A stretch of 64,000 bases of DNA, from assembly GCF_025753855.1 (NCBI RefSeq), contig NZ_JAOWPT010000002.1:434001-498000 (forward strand). The letters are read 5' to 3'. Below are positions 63,713 through 64,000 of the stretch, piece by piece. Origin of the DNA: Mesorhizobium sp. ZC-5. Its GTDB lineage: Bacteria; Pseudomonadota; Alphaproteobacteria; Rhizobiales; Rhizobiaceae. Made by a program: the position numbers and the translations under genes. The notes under the pieces were generated by a model. It was given only the letters and a program-made list of their open reading frames with translations, searched no databases and was not told the DNA's origin. Position 1 is the first letter of the stretch, and each line of letters opens with the position of its first letter.

Positions 63713-64000
63713 ATGTCAGTGCCTGAAATATATTCGAGGCAAGGCGAGGATCGGCCTGTGAGCATTCCCATTGATATCCGCCTTCGCGCTGAGCGTCCGG
63801 AGCTTGATGACCGCCCGCTGAAAAAGTGCGTCGGGCTGATCATCCTGGCGACCGACCACACGACCGAGCCGGACTACCAGCGCATGGTGGCAGGCCCGGA
63901 TATCGGCGTCTATGTCGCGCGGATCCCGTTCGCCAACCCGGTGACGCCTGACAATCTGCGCGCCATGCAGCCGTCGCTGACCGAGGCGGCAAAGCTGATC
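63713..64000 (+). CDS. eutA: ectoine utilization protein EutA, N-terminal part (runs off window)
   Basis: The first 96 codons of an open frame with no stop before the window end. KKCVGLIILATDHTTEPDYQ and DIGVYVARIPFANPVTPDNL match EutA, an Asp/Glu racemase or maleate-isomerase-fold protein of the ectoine degradation operon. The ATG at 63713 is 8 bases after ehuD but has a weak ribosome-binding site; the GTG at 63758 follows GAGGAT and is an alternative start. Confidence 0.82.
   Translation, partial: MSVPEIYSRQGEDRPVSIPIDIRLRAERPELDDRPLKKCVGLIILATDHTTEPDYQRMVAGPDIGVYVARIPFANPVTPDNLRAMQPSLTEAAKLI

Overview
The window is high-GC alphaproteobacterial chromosome, most probably from a Mesorhizobium-like member of the Rhizobiales. 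This is inferred from the class II EPSP synthase, the cysteine-free TIGR02300 protein, the minCDE operon, the ehu/eut ectoine locus and the density of ABC transporters with LacI, GntR and MocR regulators. No rRNA, CRISPR array, prophage or recognisable transposase was seen.

Layout. (1) 1-8,514: an SRPBCC/VOC pair, a CGNR zinc-finger regulator, an SDR, then rpsA, cmk and aroA on the minus strand. A short block of accessory genes (4,913-6,477) separates aroA from cmk. (2) 8,682-11,760: tRNA-Ala(GGC), several small secreted, lipoprotein or unknown genes, and a lysine/alanine-rich histone H1-like protein. (3) 11,975-25,778: a carbohydrate catabolic cluster. It holds a sugar ABC transporter, two Gfo/Idh/MocA dehydrogenases, two TIM-barrel isomerases/epimerases, an aldo/keto reductase and a GH43 glycosidase, with a divergent LacI regulator whose palindromic operator occurs in front of both transcription units. 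A second LacI gene follows. (4) 25,791-37,227: gnd, a nucleoside-kinase-like protein, an orphan TRAP binding protein, a MetE-like enzyme, a diguanylate cyclase, a frameshifted coiled-coil gene, a D-Ala-D-Ala carboxypeptidase, tRNA-Arg(CCG), an HtrA-like protein without its catalytic triad and a YghU-type GST.

(5) 37,234-57,529: catabolic accessory region. A GntR repressor faces a NitT/TauT-type ABC operon that ends in a fumarylacetoacetate-hydrolase-family enzyme and an apparent remnant of an acyl-CoA ligase. A fatty acid desaturase follows. An eight-gene minus-strand operon (43,597-50,599) encodes a molybdenum hydroxylase whose large subunit is split into two polypeptides, an EthD-like protein, a CoxD/CoxE-like maturation pair and an amidohydrolase, with a divergent GntR regulator. 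A second minus-strand operon carries succinate-semialdehyde-type dehydrogenase, class III aminotransferase and quinone-oxidoreductase-like genes, next to an Lrp and a MocR regulator. Together these look like import, hydroxylation, ring or ester hydrolysis and amino/semialdehyde funnelling of an unidentified heterocyclic or aromatic compound. The substrate is inference only.

(6) 57,728-64,000: a small unknown gene, minE-minD-minC, and the start of the ectoine/hydroxyectoine uptake and use locus (ehuABCD and partial eutA), with two palindromes upstream and a palindromic repeat element between ehuB and ehuC.

The strongest leads are the split-subunit molybdenum hydroxylase operon, the matched operator pairs that tie regulators to transporters, and the catalytically dead HtrA homologue. 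Genes were identified by recalled family resemblance and motif reading, not by database search.
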